Counted from the stretch's first letter, positions 52,731 through 64,000 are shown. The stretch: 64,000 bases of DNA from Allacma fusca (GCA_947179485.1 OX359249.1:6324001-6388000), one strand, 5' to 3'. The notes: generated by a model not told the origin, from the sequence alone. A program made the numbers and translations.

Positions 52731-52838
52731 TAGGAGATAGGCTTTGGAAATTATGTTTTCCGAAAGTATCCCGGAATATTTTAATTAAGTCCGTTCATGA
52801 TTCACCTTTTGGAGGTCACTTTGGTATCAATAAGAGTT
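52731..52838 (+). repeat. 108-bp duplication, right copy
   Basis: Identical to 51323-51430. From here the gypsy integrase resumes. Confidence 0.95.
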
Positions 52839-53850
52839 TAGAAAAAATCAAGATCCGTTATTTCTGGCCCCAAATGAGAAAAGATGTTCACGCTTATGTA
52901 GAATCTTGTTATACTTGCCAAATTTTTAATCATAGAACTACTCCTACTCATGGCCCTTTGATAACTTTCCCTTCCCCCATAACCCTTTTGAAACTTGTGA
53001 TATTGATTTTATCGATCCATTTCCTGAGAGTCCTAGTGGCAATACTTATAACTTAATCTGTGTTGATCGTCTAACCCGTTTTGTAGAAGTTAAACCCGTC
53101 CCCAAACAAAATAGTTATTAAGCCATTAAATCTCTTCTTGAAATTCTTATCTACCGTCATGGAATTCCCAATTTTCTAATTTCTGACCCCTCCACCATTT
53201 TCACTTCCTTTGCTTTTCAAAAGTTTTGTTCGGATTTTAAAATTAAACTTCATGTAACCCCCCTCAAGCTCATAATGTTAATGGTTTAGTTGAACGACAT
53301 ATACGTACGGTTAAAGGAGTTATCTCAAAATATATTTTAGATAGTCACTATCAATGGGAAACATGGCTACAGTCTGCTGTTTTTGCCCATAATACTTCGA
53401 TACACTCTATTTCTAAATTCTCCCCTTGTTTCCTTCTTTACGGTAGAGACCCGGTTTTACATTGTAACAAAATGTTAACTTCTCTTAATTGACGATTTCG
53501 AAAGTCATAGTAGTTAGGAAAAGAGTACGTTTTGCTTCTGATTTAGCTTGTAAGAATACCGATGAATCCCGTCAAAAATGTAAAGTTAGTTTCGATTCCA
53601 AACATCCCCCAATATAATTTATTGTGGGTGAATTAGTTTTAGTTGCTGAGTTCCAAAGAAAAGTAGGTTTCGTAGATACGTTTCTCCCCGCTTGGAAATG
53701 TTCTTATGATATCCTCGAAAAGTTAAATCAGGTTACTTACTTAGTTCAAGAAAAACGTCCCTCTTCACAATAAAATTCGTAAAGCTCATGTTCAACATCT
53801 TAAAAAGTTTATTTCTCGTGATACCTCCCCTCCCATAAGTACGCCAAAAA
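52839..53850 (+). pseudogene. Integrase of gypsy copy 3
   Basis: Zinc finger CYTCQIF and core words GIPNFLISDPSTIF and NGLVERHIRT are readable across several frames; the GPY/F-like end (53680-53800) is broken. It contains at least four shifts or stops. Confidence 0.85.
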
Positions 53851-54065
53851 TTTCAATTACTCTTGAAAACAACACCATATTTCCTAAGTTGGATACGTTG
53901 ACACCAATCCCACCTCCTGAACCTACTCCTGATCTCTCGGAAACCTTTTCTAATCTTTTTAAGACTCCTGAACCTTTATGTTCTAACCCTTTTCAAACCC
54001 CTCGGCGTAATAGCCGTAAACCTGTGCCAAAAATTAATTTGTTCTGTTTCTCTGACTCACAGGTA

Positions 54066-54912
54066 ATGGACTCCCCGTTTGACCTGATGGATCTCTCCCC
54101 CGAGATTTTCAAAGATGCCCAAGATCTTCCTCCGTACACTCCTCCCTTTTCTCCTGGACCACCATCACCACCCTCTCCTCAAGATCTCGGTATTGAAGAC
54201 CAACTACCTCCTTTATTTCTCTTACAAGAGCCGCCATCACCTCAAGAACCTTTTTCTATGTTTCAAAACCCTGTATCTAATTCTACTGACGTTTTAGATT
54301 CAAATGCTACACGCCACCCTAATCTGACTTTGTCTGACATTTCTCTTCCTTCCTCACCAACTCCTACCGAAATTACAGACGAACCGACACCAATTTCTCA
54401 CCCTAACCATGACTGTTATTTCTACCAGTACTACTAAAGAAACTCTTCCTCTTATTACTTTTAAATTGTCAAAATTGCAATTACCCTCTGTGTCTCTTCC
54501 TCTCATTAAAAAACCTCCTATTCCAACCTTGCCGGCACCTATTAAGGTTGCTCCCCAATTGGGCAAACCAAAACCAAACTCAGTTCCTGTTTCTAATCCG
54601 ATTCCTCTCATGTCTCTAGATGTAGGCCTACCTCCTCCTGTTCAACTCCGTAAACGACCTTTTCCTTTCAATAATGCTCACCATCCATCTCCTTTTCAGA
54701 ATTATTCGTGCCCCCCAACACACTTTTTTAATAGCACTCACTCTCCAATTCCGTTTCCATATAATTGCTACCCTCCACAACTTTTTCCAAATAGTTTCAC
54801 CCACCGAATCTATTTCCAAATTATTATACATGCTAACCGAATGCTTTTCCTAATTATAAGTCTCCTTCAAATCCTTACTCACCCATACCGAGTCAGAACC
54901 AGGAACCCATAA
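54066..54912 (+). pseudogene. ORF3 of gypsy copy 3 (proline-rich, env position), one frameshift
   Basis: Begins MDSPFDLMDLSPEIF after TTCTCTGACTCACAG-GTA. A frame change near 54425 joins the two open parts (to 54437; from 54409). Very rich in P and S (PPFSPGPPSPPSPQD). The C-terminus holds a hydrophobic run, MLFLIISLLQIL, that could be a weak membrane segment. Conserved with copy 2 around LPLITFKLSKLQLPSVSLPL. Not similar to any env that I know. In this copy it is also in frame with the end of pol. Confidence 0.55.
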
Positions 54913-54992
54913 TAAAAATCCCGTCGTAGGGAATATGCTCCCGGTCCGAGCTAATGTTTTGTCGCCGAGACGGCAACACACCCCCAGGGGCA

Positions 54993-55403
54993 TGTTGCTC
55001 CACTTGCTTCTGGCATGGTAACAAGAACTTGTTACCACACCATAACACCCCAACACCCAATCCACTCCTCTCCCTCTCCAAATACTAAAACCTTGACCAA
55101 TCTCCTCCTTTCCCTCCTATTTTTCATCTTCTTTTCCTTTTCCTTTGCATCCTTCCCTAATCCTATCCTAATCCTATCCTAATGACATCAACTTAAAAGC
55201 TAGAACTCATACTATAAAAACACTACTTATTATGTACTACGGACTTTTACTTTGGACGATTTTATCATTTCTAATCTTTGGCATTCTCTCTTGTCTTACG
55301 TCTTGGTGTGCACATTGTGCTAAATTGTCTCCTGCTACTATTTTCTTGTGAAATCTATTATTATTACTTAACCTAACTAATTTAATCTTTGGTGTTGCTG
55401 ACA
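54993..55403 (+). repeat. 3' LTR of gypsy copy 3
   Basis: It starts TGTTGCTCC and ends GCTGACA; copies 1 and 2 begin TGTCAG, the inverse of this end. Palindrome GGTAACAAGAACTTGTTACC at 55017-55036 replaces the longer hairpin of the 5' LTR. Confidence 0.7.
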
Positions 55404-55750
55404 ATCTAGGCGCAAATACCTTGTTTCCTTGATAGCTTCTCAGGAAAAATCATTAATGCTTCTATATGATATTAAGTTTAATGTAAAGGATTTATTTCAA
55501 ACTCAAAACAATATCAAGCAAAATCAGGAGCAAAATTCAACACATCTACTCTAGTCCGATCCTCACAATCCTCTCTCATTTCATCTCCTCCATTCATTTT
55601 CTCTCCTTTCTTAGCCAATGAAATATTTCTTATCCGAATATGAAACAACATAACAAGTAATTGTAAACATTAACAATTTAGATCATCTCTCCGGCAACAT
55701 TATCCCCCAAGTGATGAGAGTTAGGCTCCATCACTCGATTTAAGGCGCAC
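55404..55750. other. Unassigned spacer between gypsy copy 3 and BEL element 2
   Basis: It includes a 47-codon Q/N-rich open stretch (+, about 55412-55552, with LLYDIKFNVKDLFQTQNN) of unknown origin. The rest may be BEL 3' untranslated or LTR sequence; no second LTR is present to test this. Confidence 0.3.
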
Positions 55751-55751
55751 A

Positions 55752-56280
55752 TCAATAATGCTTGGTCACAGGACGTTTAAAAATTCCCATCTTGGTTCGC
55801 ACCTCTGCTACCCTACATTTCCCATCTTTCCCATTTATCGCTCGAGTTACAATGCGTTTGGGCCAACAGTTTCTTGGGAATCTCTCGTCAGCTATGATGA
55901 CCACGTCATCTACTTCAATTGATAGGTCAGAGCCACTTGGCCCTTCTGGTCAAACACGGGAGATACTCTCTCAGCCACCGCTTCCAAAATAAATCGGATA
56001 AATGTTGCGCTAAACGCCATCTACGTTTGAGGTCCAGATTTAAAGGGTCGAAATTTCCTAATGGCTGATAACACCCGGAAGATCCAATCAGGAAATGATT
56101 GGGAGTAAGGGCATCATCGTCTTCACAGTCTATAGACACATGTGTAAGGGGACGGCTATTAATTATAAACTTGACCTCACACATCATGGTGGATAAAACC
56201 TCGATCTTCTGGGGAGACTTCAAAGTCTCCCCCATTGCTGTCTTTACACTTCTTACCAACCGTTCCCAGCAACCACCCAT
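55752..56280 (-). pseudogene. BEL element 2 integrase end and C-terminal domain
   Basis: Begins at GGCWERLVRSVKTAM (integrase glutamate region), then INSRPLTHVS, LTPNHFLIG and a DUF5641-like end with VVIIADERFPRNCWPKR after a shift near 55925. Stop at 55752-55754. Confidence 0.88.
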
Positions 56281-56292
56281 GAATGGCGAATA

Positions 56293-57865
56293 TTATTTGC
56301 CACAGTTTCCATGCCCTAGTGATTGGCTTGTTCGTGGTACCATCTGCCTAATAGAACGTTGTAGGGGTGTTTCCGATCCAGTATAACTGGATTCTGTGGG
56401 CCACATAGGTTTTGCACTTCTTGGAATCGGATCGAATCCAACATATACATATCTTTGAATCGCTCCAGAAATGCGTCTCTGCAAATTAGAAATCGTGTTG
56501 TTGTCGAATAGTGGCAGCAATTCTTGAAGTCATAACTGCTGCCTCTAATTCTAATCGTGGGATCGATTTTGCTGCCAGCAGGGCGACTCGAAATTTGGCC
56601 ATTGCAAATGCAACTTGCATTTCCCCTTCAGTCTCAAAGGTAATGTAGGAAAGGAAACCATTGCCATGGCCTTTTCACTCGCGTCACAGAAAATATGAAG
56701 ACATTTTTTAATATCATCTGATACAAATGGAAAATAGCACCTGGGAATCTTGAAGGATTTTATAACTTTCTCCACCTCCTTTACCCAGGCATACCATCTA
56801 CCAGTGTAACTATCATGCAAAGGAGTATCAAAGGGTATTCCCTCCCTCCAAATGTCTTGCAGCAAAATTTTTCCTCTAATGGTGAGAGGATGAAGAAATC
56901 CAATGGGATTGCAAATTGACATCACCACGGATAGGATACCCCTCTTTGTCGGACGCGATGAACAATTCAATACTCTTGTCCACCTTGTGAAATTTGGTTG
57001 CGAAAAAAAAACTCATCTTTGCGAGGATTCCAACTCATACCTAGCACACGCTCTGTCGGAAGTTCTGATTCAGGGCTGAGTTCCTTGTCTTCGATGCACC
57101 GCAAGTCAGAAGAAATTTCTTTAAGGACATCTGTAGAGCAGCTCGTCCAGTTACAAATTTTCCAGCCACCTTTGCTGTGAATCATAATAATTGAGTGAAT
57201 CTTTCGAACAGCCTGTTCCACTGTGTCTGTGCTATCGAAGTAGTCATCCATATAGTGTTGATTCACTACTGCGGCGACTGCGTCGGGAAACTCCTGAGAA
57301 AATTCAAGCGCGTTGCGGTTCTTCACGTATTGAGCTGAACACGGTGAGGAGACGGAACCAAAAATCATCCTCGTCATTACCATCTCATCCGCTGGTCTGC
57401 TTCGATCAGTTTCTCTCCATAAAAACCGTTGCGCCGGAAGATCATCCTCAATGATCCTTGTTTGTGGGAACATTTCTTGTATGTCTCCCCAAATCCAAAC
57501 CGACGCTGCCGAAATTTGAATAGGACTGAGATAAGTGGCACATACAGATCTGGGCCCGTTAATAGGTTATCGTTGAGAGATATCCCGTTGGTCTTTGATG
57601 CTGCGACTAAAATAAGTCGCAATTTATCAGGTTTATTTGGATTGAAATGAGCAACGTGAGGCAAGTACCACATCTTCGAACTTCGGATTTTCATCTTGTT
57701 TGGATTTAGTTTCCTAGCGTAGCCTTTGTCCAAGAAGTCCTGCATCTTTTCGCAATATTTCTTTGAAAATTCAGGATTGCGATCCATTTTCATTTCAAGG
57801 GATGTTAATCTTTTCTCAGCCTGAATTCTGCTTTCTGGAAGATGAATGTCGTCTCTTTCCCACAA
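56293..57865 (-). pseudogene. BEL element 2 RT and RNase H
   Basis: Pieces 57377-57865, 56967-57473, 56551-56970 and 56293-56520 in changing frames. RT has MDRNPEFSKKYCEKM, MIFGSVSSPCSAQYVKN and catalytic YMDD (NQHYMDDYFDS); RNase H has HIFCDASEKAMA. Several frameshifts. Confidence 0.88.
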
Positions 57866-57920
57866 AAGTCCGGTTTCCCAGCGATCACTATTTCTTCGAG
57901 TTGTATGCTCGACGATTGCT

Positions 57921-58925
57921 TTAAGCTCGCTCTTCCTCCCTGGATCGGACGCATTTAATGTCGGCAGAGACCCTTAATGATTTTAACTTAAAGTGTTCTT
58001 TAACGAGATTGTGTAGGGACTCATCACCATTCTCATTTGCTCTAAATACAGCAAAAGTGTGTTCCACCATCTGCCGGAAGTAATTAATACCATAGATGAC
58101 CCAGCCAAGTTTTGTCCTCGTTGCCAGCGGTGCGTTTGGAGGACCCTCAACAATCTCCCTGGGAGCTATCAGATGATAATTATCTTGACCAATCAAAATC
58201 TGCGGTTTGGCTTCCGACAATGATTTCACAACGACTTTCGTGAGGTAATTCCATTTTTTCCGAAGTTGTGGGAAATTAACAGATTGGACTGGAAGACTCA
58301 AGTCACTCATAGTATGTACATTATTTAGAGGATAAATGTCTTCACCTTTTCCACTCGAAATTGATAGTGAAACATTTAGAGAGTCACTTACTCTGTTGGT
58401 TTGAGCATTTGTCCATTGGATGTGTAATGGTTCCAGAGTGCCTTCTAATCCTAGATCTTTCACCAAACTGCTTTCCAGAAGAGTCACAGTTGATGCTTCA
58501 TCACATATGGCGTAAGTATCTTCGGATGCTTTAGGACCCGTTAAGGTGACAGGAAGAATACGCAATAGTACTTCGAACTTAGATTGGCTAACGTGTGCAG
58601 TAAATTCCTTTTTTACCACTTGAATCTTGTGTAAAAGTTCATGATGAAATTTATTGCACGCATCTTTTCCACATTCCTTCTTCTCTGTATGTTTCTTGAG
58701 TTTGTTGAGTTTCTTGTCTGTAACAATCTTCCATCTTTCATCGACAGATATCTTCGTAAATTGGTAGAATTTCTCAGGACAATGGTTAGACTTTTCACAA
58801 ATGCTACAGGGTAAATTCTTTTGAGAAGTTCCACCTTTCTTACCCTCTTCAACGACGGTAAATACTGTGTCAGTCTTCTTTCCCTTTCCATCTCTCTTCT
58901 GAGCTGGTTTAGCCTCTGATTCCTG
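57921..58925 (-). pseudogene. BEL element 2 gag end and protease
   Basis: Gag part holds CSICEKSNHCPEKF and CGKDACNKFHHELLH; the intervening second CCHC knuckle present in element 3 is missing. The protease-like stretch reads YAICDEASTVTLLE where element 3 has LLDEGSTCTMVD. A frame change lies near 58615. Confidence 0.85.
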
Positions 58926-58939
58926 GATAAGGGAAAATA

Positions 58940-61336
58940 AAACTCAGAACCTTATTAAATAGTATTAGAAGGGTAAGAATAGAAGCGGGGAGATCAAAAG
59001 TTAGCCAGTGTAGAAAGAAATTTAAAAATTTGTGCATATCCAAGAAAAAAGAATATTGTGAATCCATTCAAGCAGACATTTGTAATAGTTAAAACTGCAC
59101 AGACTTTTGGGGTGCAGTCCCGAAATTCAGGCCAAGGATTACCCAGATTACAGATGTAGGTAGAACTGACTGGGAAGCCTTCTACGCAGGTATTATGCCA
59201 AAAAAACTTTCTGTCGAATATTTCAGCCACGTTGGTCCGGACGTTTTAAATAGAGAGATTTGTTTAGGGGAACTTAAGAAAGCGCTAAAAAAAGTTCTGG
59301 AAAAGTTCCGGAACAGATGGAATCACTAATGACTGCTTAAAGGCGCTCCCTGATAACAGGTTATCCTTATTTCTGAAAAATTTCAATGAAATGTTTACTA
59401 CTGAAAAGTGTCCAAGTGTTCTAACTGAAAAAGAAATGGTTACTCTTTTTTTAAAAAAAGGGGCAAGAAACAATCCGATAAACTATGGAGGCATAGCACT
59501 GATAAGTTGTGTTACCAAACTTTTTACTCAAGTAATCACAGGTAGGGTAATCCAGTGGTCTGAAAACTGTAATATTATTCCTGAATCACAAGCCGGGTTC
59601 AGGAAAAACGCTCATGCGTTGACCAAATTTTCACTCTTTCATGTAAAATACACCACCACCTACGATTCCCAAAACGGAAAGTTTATGCTTTGTTTGTAGA
59701 CTACAGAAGAGCTTTTGACACTGTATGCCACAAACTAGTATGGAGAAAACTCCACCTGCTTGGATTTAGTAGAAAAATAATCCGAATATTACAGAATATA
59801 TATACCCAAGGCTTCAGACTCAGAGTCAGAACATCTGAGGGCTACACTACATACCAAGAAGTTATTGAGGGGGTACAACAGGGAGAAATTTTGTCACCAC
59901 TTCTTTTTCACTGTTTATTGTAGATATGAAGAAGTTTTTTATAGACAATCAAGCAACAGGCATTAGCATCAACGAATCGGTGGCTATACTAATGTACGCC
60001 GACGATACCGTAATTCTTGCTTATAGCCCAGGCGACTTGAAAAAGAAACTCCATCTTCTAGAGGAATATTGCAAATCTAATCAATTACAGGTTAAAACCA
60101 GTAAAACAAAAATTCTGATTTTTTCAAAATACCAACCTAGAGCTCTGCCTATATTCCGCCTTGATAATAACATTATTGAAATTGTAAAACAACATACAGT
60201 TCTCGGCGTTCCCTTCCATTCAACAGGCTCCTTCCGGTTAACGGCAAATTTCTTTAAGAAAAAAGCTGTAGGTGCACAAAATGTACTGCTGGTTATTATA
60301 AATACAACCAGATGTAATTCATGGGAATCAATATGCAAAATGTTTGAATCAATGTGTATGTCCAATCTGCTTTATGCAGTGGGTGCATGGGGCTTAGGCC
60401 AAGAAGGAAATGTGGAGACTGTTCAATGTAGTATTTCAGAAAAGTTTTAAGAGTCAACCCAAAGGCATCCAATCACTCACTGCGCGTAGAAATTGGAAGA
60501 TGTAAAATTGGATGTACAGTATTAAAATTAGCATTAATGTATCTATATAAAGATACAATATAAATATACAATGAGCCCTGAGAGATATCCGCATATTACG
60601 CTGAAAAAACTTATATCTATTGATGAGAGCACTCAATTTCCACCCGTTTGGAACTGGGCTACAAAATTAAAATACAACTTGAATGCCTTAGGTTTTAAAA
60701 TAAGTTGGGATACAATGACACCAGATTGGATCGAAACAAATTATGTAGCAATAATCGAAGCATCAAGCAATAAATCATATATGGACGGCATCGACAGAAT
60801 TGTAACTCACAAAGCAATCCGATATATAAGTTCCTGGTAAGAGGTACAAAATTACCTGGATATCTTACGAGCAAACTATCTATGTACATAATTAGACTAA
60901 TTACACAGCTGCGACTGTCAAACCACATTGAGTCAAAATTTAACCTCTAACAAAATTTCATACCCCAAATAAGGCATGTATATTATGTAGACACCCTCAA
61001 ATCTCATGGCAGCATTTAATTATGGAATGCAATAATACAATAACCTTAAGGGTTAAGTACAATATCGTAATTGAAAATGAAAACCCAGAAAGTAGCTTTG
61101 CAAACTTAATGTGTAATAATTGTCGGATTATAATCAACAATACATATAATTTATGCTTAGAAATCAGTGCCTTCATAGGAACCCTCGAAACCCAAATGAG
61201 ATAAGACAACGAGGTAAAGTGTGATATATAAATATACATTTACTTAACCATATAGTAATTAAAATTATTTGTAAAACTTTATCTGTACTCTTGTGTATGA
61301 GCATACTCAAAACGCAATAAACATACATACATACAA
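58940..61336 (+). mobile_element. Non-LTR retrotransposon (LINE), jockey/I-type, degenerate
   Basis: RT ORF in several frames: RPRITQITDVGRTDWEAFY and GELKKALKKV upstream, then GTDGITNDCLKALPDN, NPINYGGIALISCVTKLF, ESQAGFRKN, FVDYRRAFDTV, QQGEILSPLLF and catalytic YADDTVIL. The C-terminus has a zinc-knuckle pattern C-X2-C-X7-H-X4-C (CILCRHPQISWQHLIMEC, 60976-61030). 3' end AATAAACATACATACATAC. Shifts near 59310, 59690, 59920 and 60445. The endonuclease part is absent (5' truncated). Clade assignment is tentative. Confidence 0.9.
59391..60450 (+). pseudogene. LINE reverse transcriptase core
   Basis: Three open pieces (59391-59699, 59690-59923, 59926-60450) cover the palm and fingers of the RT, with catalytic aspartates in FVDYRRAFD and MYADDTVIL. 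Two frame changes separate them. Confidence 0.9.
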
Positions 61337-61612
61337 CCTAAAATCGAATGTTTAACATTCGGGTAAAATAGTGCTAACAGAATAGTTTACTCATGAGCAT
61401 TAAAAGCTGAAACGTTATCCTTGTTCTGCTATGCTTACTCGTCCCGTCCCGTTATACGCACGACCAAAAGGCATACATACATTAATTTTAAACGACTGGT
61501 ACCATGTTCCACGCCATACTGTGGTATCTGAGTTGGTTAACCAGATAATTTTGATAAACTCTGGAAGCGAGAATGAATGGAGCATAGAAACTGTGACGAG
61601 CCGCTCATTGAC

Positions 61613-61836
61613 TGTAAGCTGAAGCGCCTCTCCTCTTCACTTAGGAATCAGACAGCGTCAAGCTTACGGCATTAATTTAGATGTAAATACATATCTAGTA
61701 TTAGTAAATAAGAACCTCATAGATGGCGATGCTGTATCGTGCCCGTATCATGTAATCGTTTAAATACCCGGATATTGTTATGTTAAATACCCGGGTAAGT
61801 ACATAATGTCAAACCATGTAGATGTTACTAAAAGTT
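61613..61836 (+). repeat. Repeat B, copy 2
   Basis: It starts TGTAAGCTGAAGCGCC and matches the reverse complement of 20002-20226 through about 224 bp. 61340-61612 on its left holds no recognisable feature. Confidence 0.7.
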
Positions 61837-61882
61837 CTGTTGCAACCTCAGATTGGTTACAAAATAATGATTTTCTTCACGG

Positions 61883-62300
61883 AACCCAGTCTCACTTACT
61901 GGGTGACTTTTCGAAGGACCAGCGCTGCCCTCAGCGCACGTAATTATTGTATTAACAAATTTCTCACTCTCAACTGCTCTCGTACTGAGTGGTAGCCTTT
62001 TTGCTACCCAGTGTGAATGAAATACGAAAGCTTTAGTGAAGAAATGTTTGTGAAAATATGAAAATTCTTTTATTCACAGTCGATCAATGTTCACTCATTC
62101 ACACCTGAATTCGATCTGATCTTTTCCTCATAGATTTACACTGCATAATACATCTCTTTCGCAAGTCCAATCATTCCAGTTCAATATCCACTCAATTTAT
62201 AATATTCAATAACAAATGTGCTAAAATAGCCATGGCAATATCATGCAACAATTCCCATTCAAATACATGGTGAATACATACATATGTTAATATGTACTCT
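61883..62300 (+). repeat. Repeat A, copy 2 (hairpin-rich)
   Basis: Matches 19509-19920. Hairpins GCGCTG/CAGCGC (61922-61937), GGTAGC/GCTACC (61991-62008) and GTGTGAATGA/TCATTCACAC (62011-62020 with 62095-62104) are kept while their loops differ from copy 1. Confidence 0.7.
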
Positions 62301-62309
62301 GAGTGAACT

Positions 62310-64000
62310 GCTGTAAGAACTCTCAGTAACAACGAGAAACCAGCTGAAAATAAGAAAGAGCATAAGAAGACACATCTGGTCGCTGTGGGAAAGGAAATCA
62401 AGAAATGTTTTCACTGTGCGGAGACTGCTCATAAACTCGAAGAGTGTAAGACCTTTCAGGAGGCTGATGTTCAGGAGCGCTGGAAGACGGTTAAGAACAG
62501 CAAGGTGTGCTTTAGCTGTCTAACATCTGGACATAGGAGCAGCGACTGTCGGAAGAAAGTACCATGTGGTACAAATGGGTGTGACAGAATCCATCATAAG
62601 CTTTTACACAAAGCCATCAACCCAGGTGAACAGAAAGTTGAGCGAGTGGGAGAGTGGGCAGGTCATCTTACAAGCGGTACAGATAAACCTGAGGTTCTCC
62701 TAAGAATTCTTCCTGTGAAAATGTCCGGACCCAAAGGTGTTTTATATACTTTTGCACTACTGGATGAAGGTTCCACTTGTACAATGGTTGATGCCTCCGT
62801 GGTAGAAAATCTGGGACTCGTAGGTCCACGAGACCCACTCTGTATTAAGTGGACGAATGAACTCACTCGGGAGGAAAAGGATTCCCGAAGAGTTACCTTT
62901 GAAGTTTCTGGATCAGATAATATGAAGAGATTTAGACTTCACAATGTACGTACAGTGGTCAACATGGCGCTACCGACATAGACAGTAGACATGTCAAGTT
63001 TGAGACGGCAATGGCCCTACCTCGAAGACATCCCATTCAAATCAATGGAGAATGCCCAACCGCTATTGCTGATTGGGTCAGACAATATTTTATTGTCAAT
63101 CTCAAGGAAGTTGAGACAAGGTCACTTAAATGATCCTGTTGCGTCCAAAACGTGGCTAGGATGGGTCGTTCACGGAAATCTACCAAAAGGGGGAAGATTG
63201 GACAGTACGTTTAGCCACCACGTATGTGAAGTCGGAACCGAAGAGGATGAACTTACATCACTCATTAAATCGACATTTTCAACTGAGACTTTTGGAGTTC
63301 GTGTTACGTCGGGGAGTTGTCGGTCTAAAGAAGATGAGAGGGCTCTGACCATCATGAAAGAGACAACCAAGCGAGTCGACAACAGGTACCAAACGGGTTT
63401 ACTATGGAAGACCGACAATATGAAACTACCAGAGAGTCGAGCAAATGCCGTGAGGAGACTGGCGTGTATGGAACGCAAAATGGACCGCAATCCTGATTTT
63501 GGTGATGCGTACTGTGCGAAGATTGATGACTACATATCGAAGGGATATTGTAGAAAACTGACGCCACAGGAAGCAGCCATTAGAGGACCGCGGACTTTCT
63601 ACTTGCCTCATTTTGGTGTATTTAATCCAAAAAAGCCTGGGAAGCTCCGATTAGTAATGGATGCAGCTGCCAAGTCACACGGGGTAAGCCTAAATGATTG
63701 TCTCTTGAAAGGACCTGATTTGCTCACGTCTCTTCCAGCTGTTCTCATGAGATTCAGGCGTCACCGGATTGGTATAGTTGGAGACATTCGGGAGATGTTC
63801 CACCAAGTTCGGATCATACCGGAAGATACCGATAGTCAGAGATTCCTATGGCGTGAGATGAATCGAGAAAGTGAACCAGAAGAGTACATGATGACAGTGA
63901 TGATATTCGGGGCCTCATGTTCACCGTCTTCAGCATTGTATGTGAAGAATCTGGTCGCACTAGAGTTTGAGGAGGAGTTTCCGGATGCAGCAAGAAGTGT
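62310..64000 (+). mobile_element. BEL/Pao retrotransposon 3, runs off the window
   Basis: It begins abruptly inside gag after repeat A and continues through protease into RT at the window edge. One frame is open from 62310 to 64000 except for a single TAG. No 5' LTR is visible. Confidence 0.9.
62313..64000 (+). pseudogene. BEL element 3 gag knuckles, protease and RT (partial)
   Basis: Knuckles CFHCAETAHKLEEC and CFSCLTSGHRSSDC, then CGTNGCDRIHHKLLH. Protease-like stretch LLDEGSTCTMVD. TAG at 62979-62981 sits where relatives have glutamine in a LALPTQTVDM-like word. RT begins MDRNPDFGDAYC, with KLRLVMDAAAKSHGVSLND, GDIREMFHQVRI and MIFGASCSPSSALYVKN; the catalytic YxDD lies beyond the window. 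Confidence 0.9.

Larger units (their letters stand above)
44066..55403 (+). mobile_element. Ty3/gypsy retrotransposon copy 3, old, with two nested insertions
   Basis: Plus-strand order: 5' LTR, long AT-rich leader, ORF0, gag, protease, [hAT-type MITE 47931-49120], RT-RNase H, [Penelope-like insert 51431-52730 with 108-bp duplications], integrase, ORF3, 3' LTR. Many stops and shifts throughout, including loss of the gag ATG (ATA at 46425). Protein sequence is clearly diverged from copy 2, so the copies are not recent duplicates of each other. Confidence 0.93.
55752..58930 (-). mobile_element. BEL/Pao retrotransposon 2, internally deleted
   Basis: Minus-strand order: gag knuckle end, protease, RT, RNase H, then directly the integrase C-terminal end. 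The 5' LTR and most of gag are missing at 58930, where LINE-related sequence begins, and the integrase catalytic core is deleted near 56285. It belongs to a different BEL lineage from element 1 and resembles element 3. Confidence 0.9.

Noticed and set aside
57191-57650. Plus-strand ORFs inside BEL element 2
   Set aside because: Antisense shadows of the RT coding region.
61431-61622. ORF of 63 codons before repeat B copy 2
   Set aside because: No motif, runs into the repeat, and has no counterpart at repeat B copy 1.

Overview
The window is AT-rich eukaryotic DNA. Short introns (84-242 bp) and the mix of BEL/Pao, Ty3/gypsy, jockey/I-type LINE, Penelope-like and hAT-type repeats suggest an arthropod, probably an insect or close relative. 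This is an inference; no species call is possible from the sequence alone. Only one host gene is secure: the 3' two thirds of a cohesin stromalin (STAG/SA) gene at 1-3784 on the plus strand, whose exon-intron structure can be read directly.

Almost everything else is transposon-derived. 4.3-8.5 kb: palindromes and a nested inverted-repeat element carrying a hAT-type MITE. 8.5-12.6 kb: a truncated Ty3/gypsy copy (copy 1, minus). 13.1-16.7 kb: two hAT-type MITEs, a C2H2 zinc-finger terminal exon, a 25-bp tandem array and a LINE 3' tail. 16.8-20.5 kb: decayed coding remnants, a possible SINE head, repeats A and B, and a small signal-peptide ORF. 20.6-24.4 kb: AT-rich, nothing firm. 24.45-30.56 kb: a complete BEL/Pao element (minus) with 98% identical LTRs, a 5-bp target duplication and a tRNA-Arg-type primer site, but several frameshifts. 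32.2-40.4 kb: the best preserved Ty3/gypsy copy (copy 2, minus), whose 5' LTR interrupts an unrecognised coding exon. 42.3-43.1 kb: another hAT-type MITE. 44.1-55.4 kb: an old Ty3/gypsy copy (copy 3, plus), itself hit by a hAT-type MITE and by a 1.3-kb Penelope-like insert flanked by identical 108-bp duplications. 55.75-58.93 kb: a deleted BEL copy (minus). 58.9-61.3 kb: a LINE. 61.6-62.3 kb: second copies of repeats A and B in a different arrangement. 62.3-64 kb: a third BEL copy (plus) running off the window.

The most interesting material comes from comparing the three gypsy copies. All share (i) a conserved ORF of about 73 codons upstream of gag, followed by a splice-donor-like site, (ii) a gag-pol junction with slippery heptamer GTTAAAC, a 5-nt spacer and a 6-7 bp stem, and (iii) an unusually long AT-rich leader of degenerate short repeats. 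The two copies that reach that far also carry (iv) a proline-rich ORF in the env position whose ATG follows a pyrimidine-rich AG like a 3' splice site. Five hAT-type MITEs, each with 8-bp target duplications but different subterminal motif arrays, form a second group worth attention.
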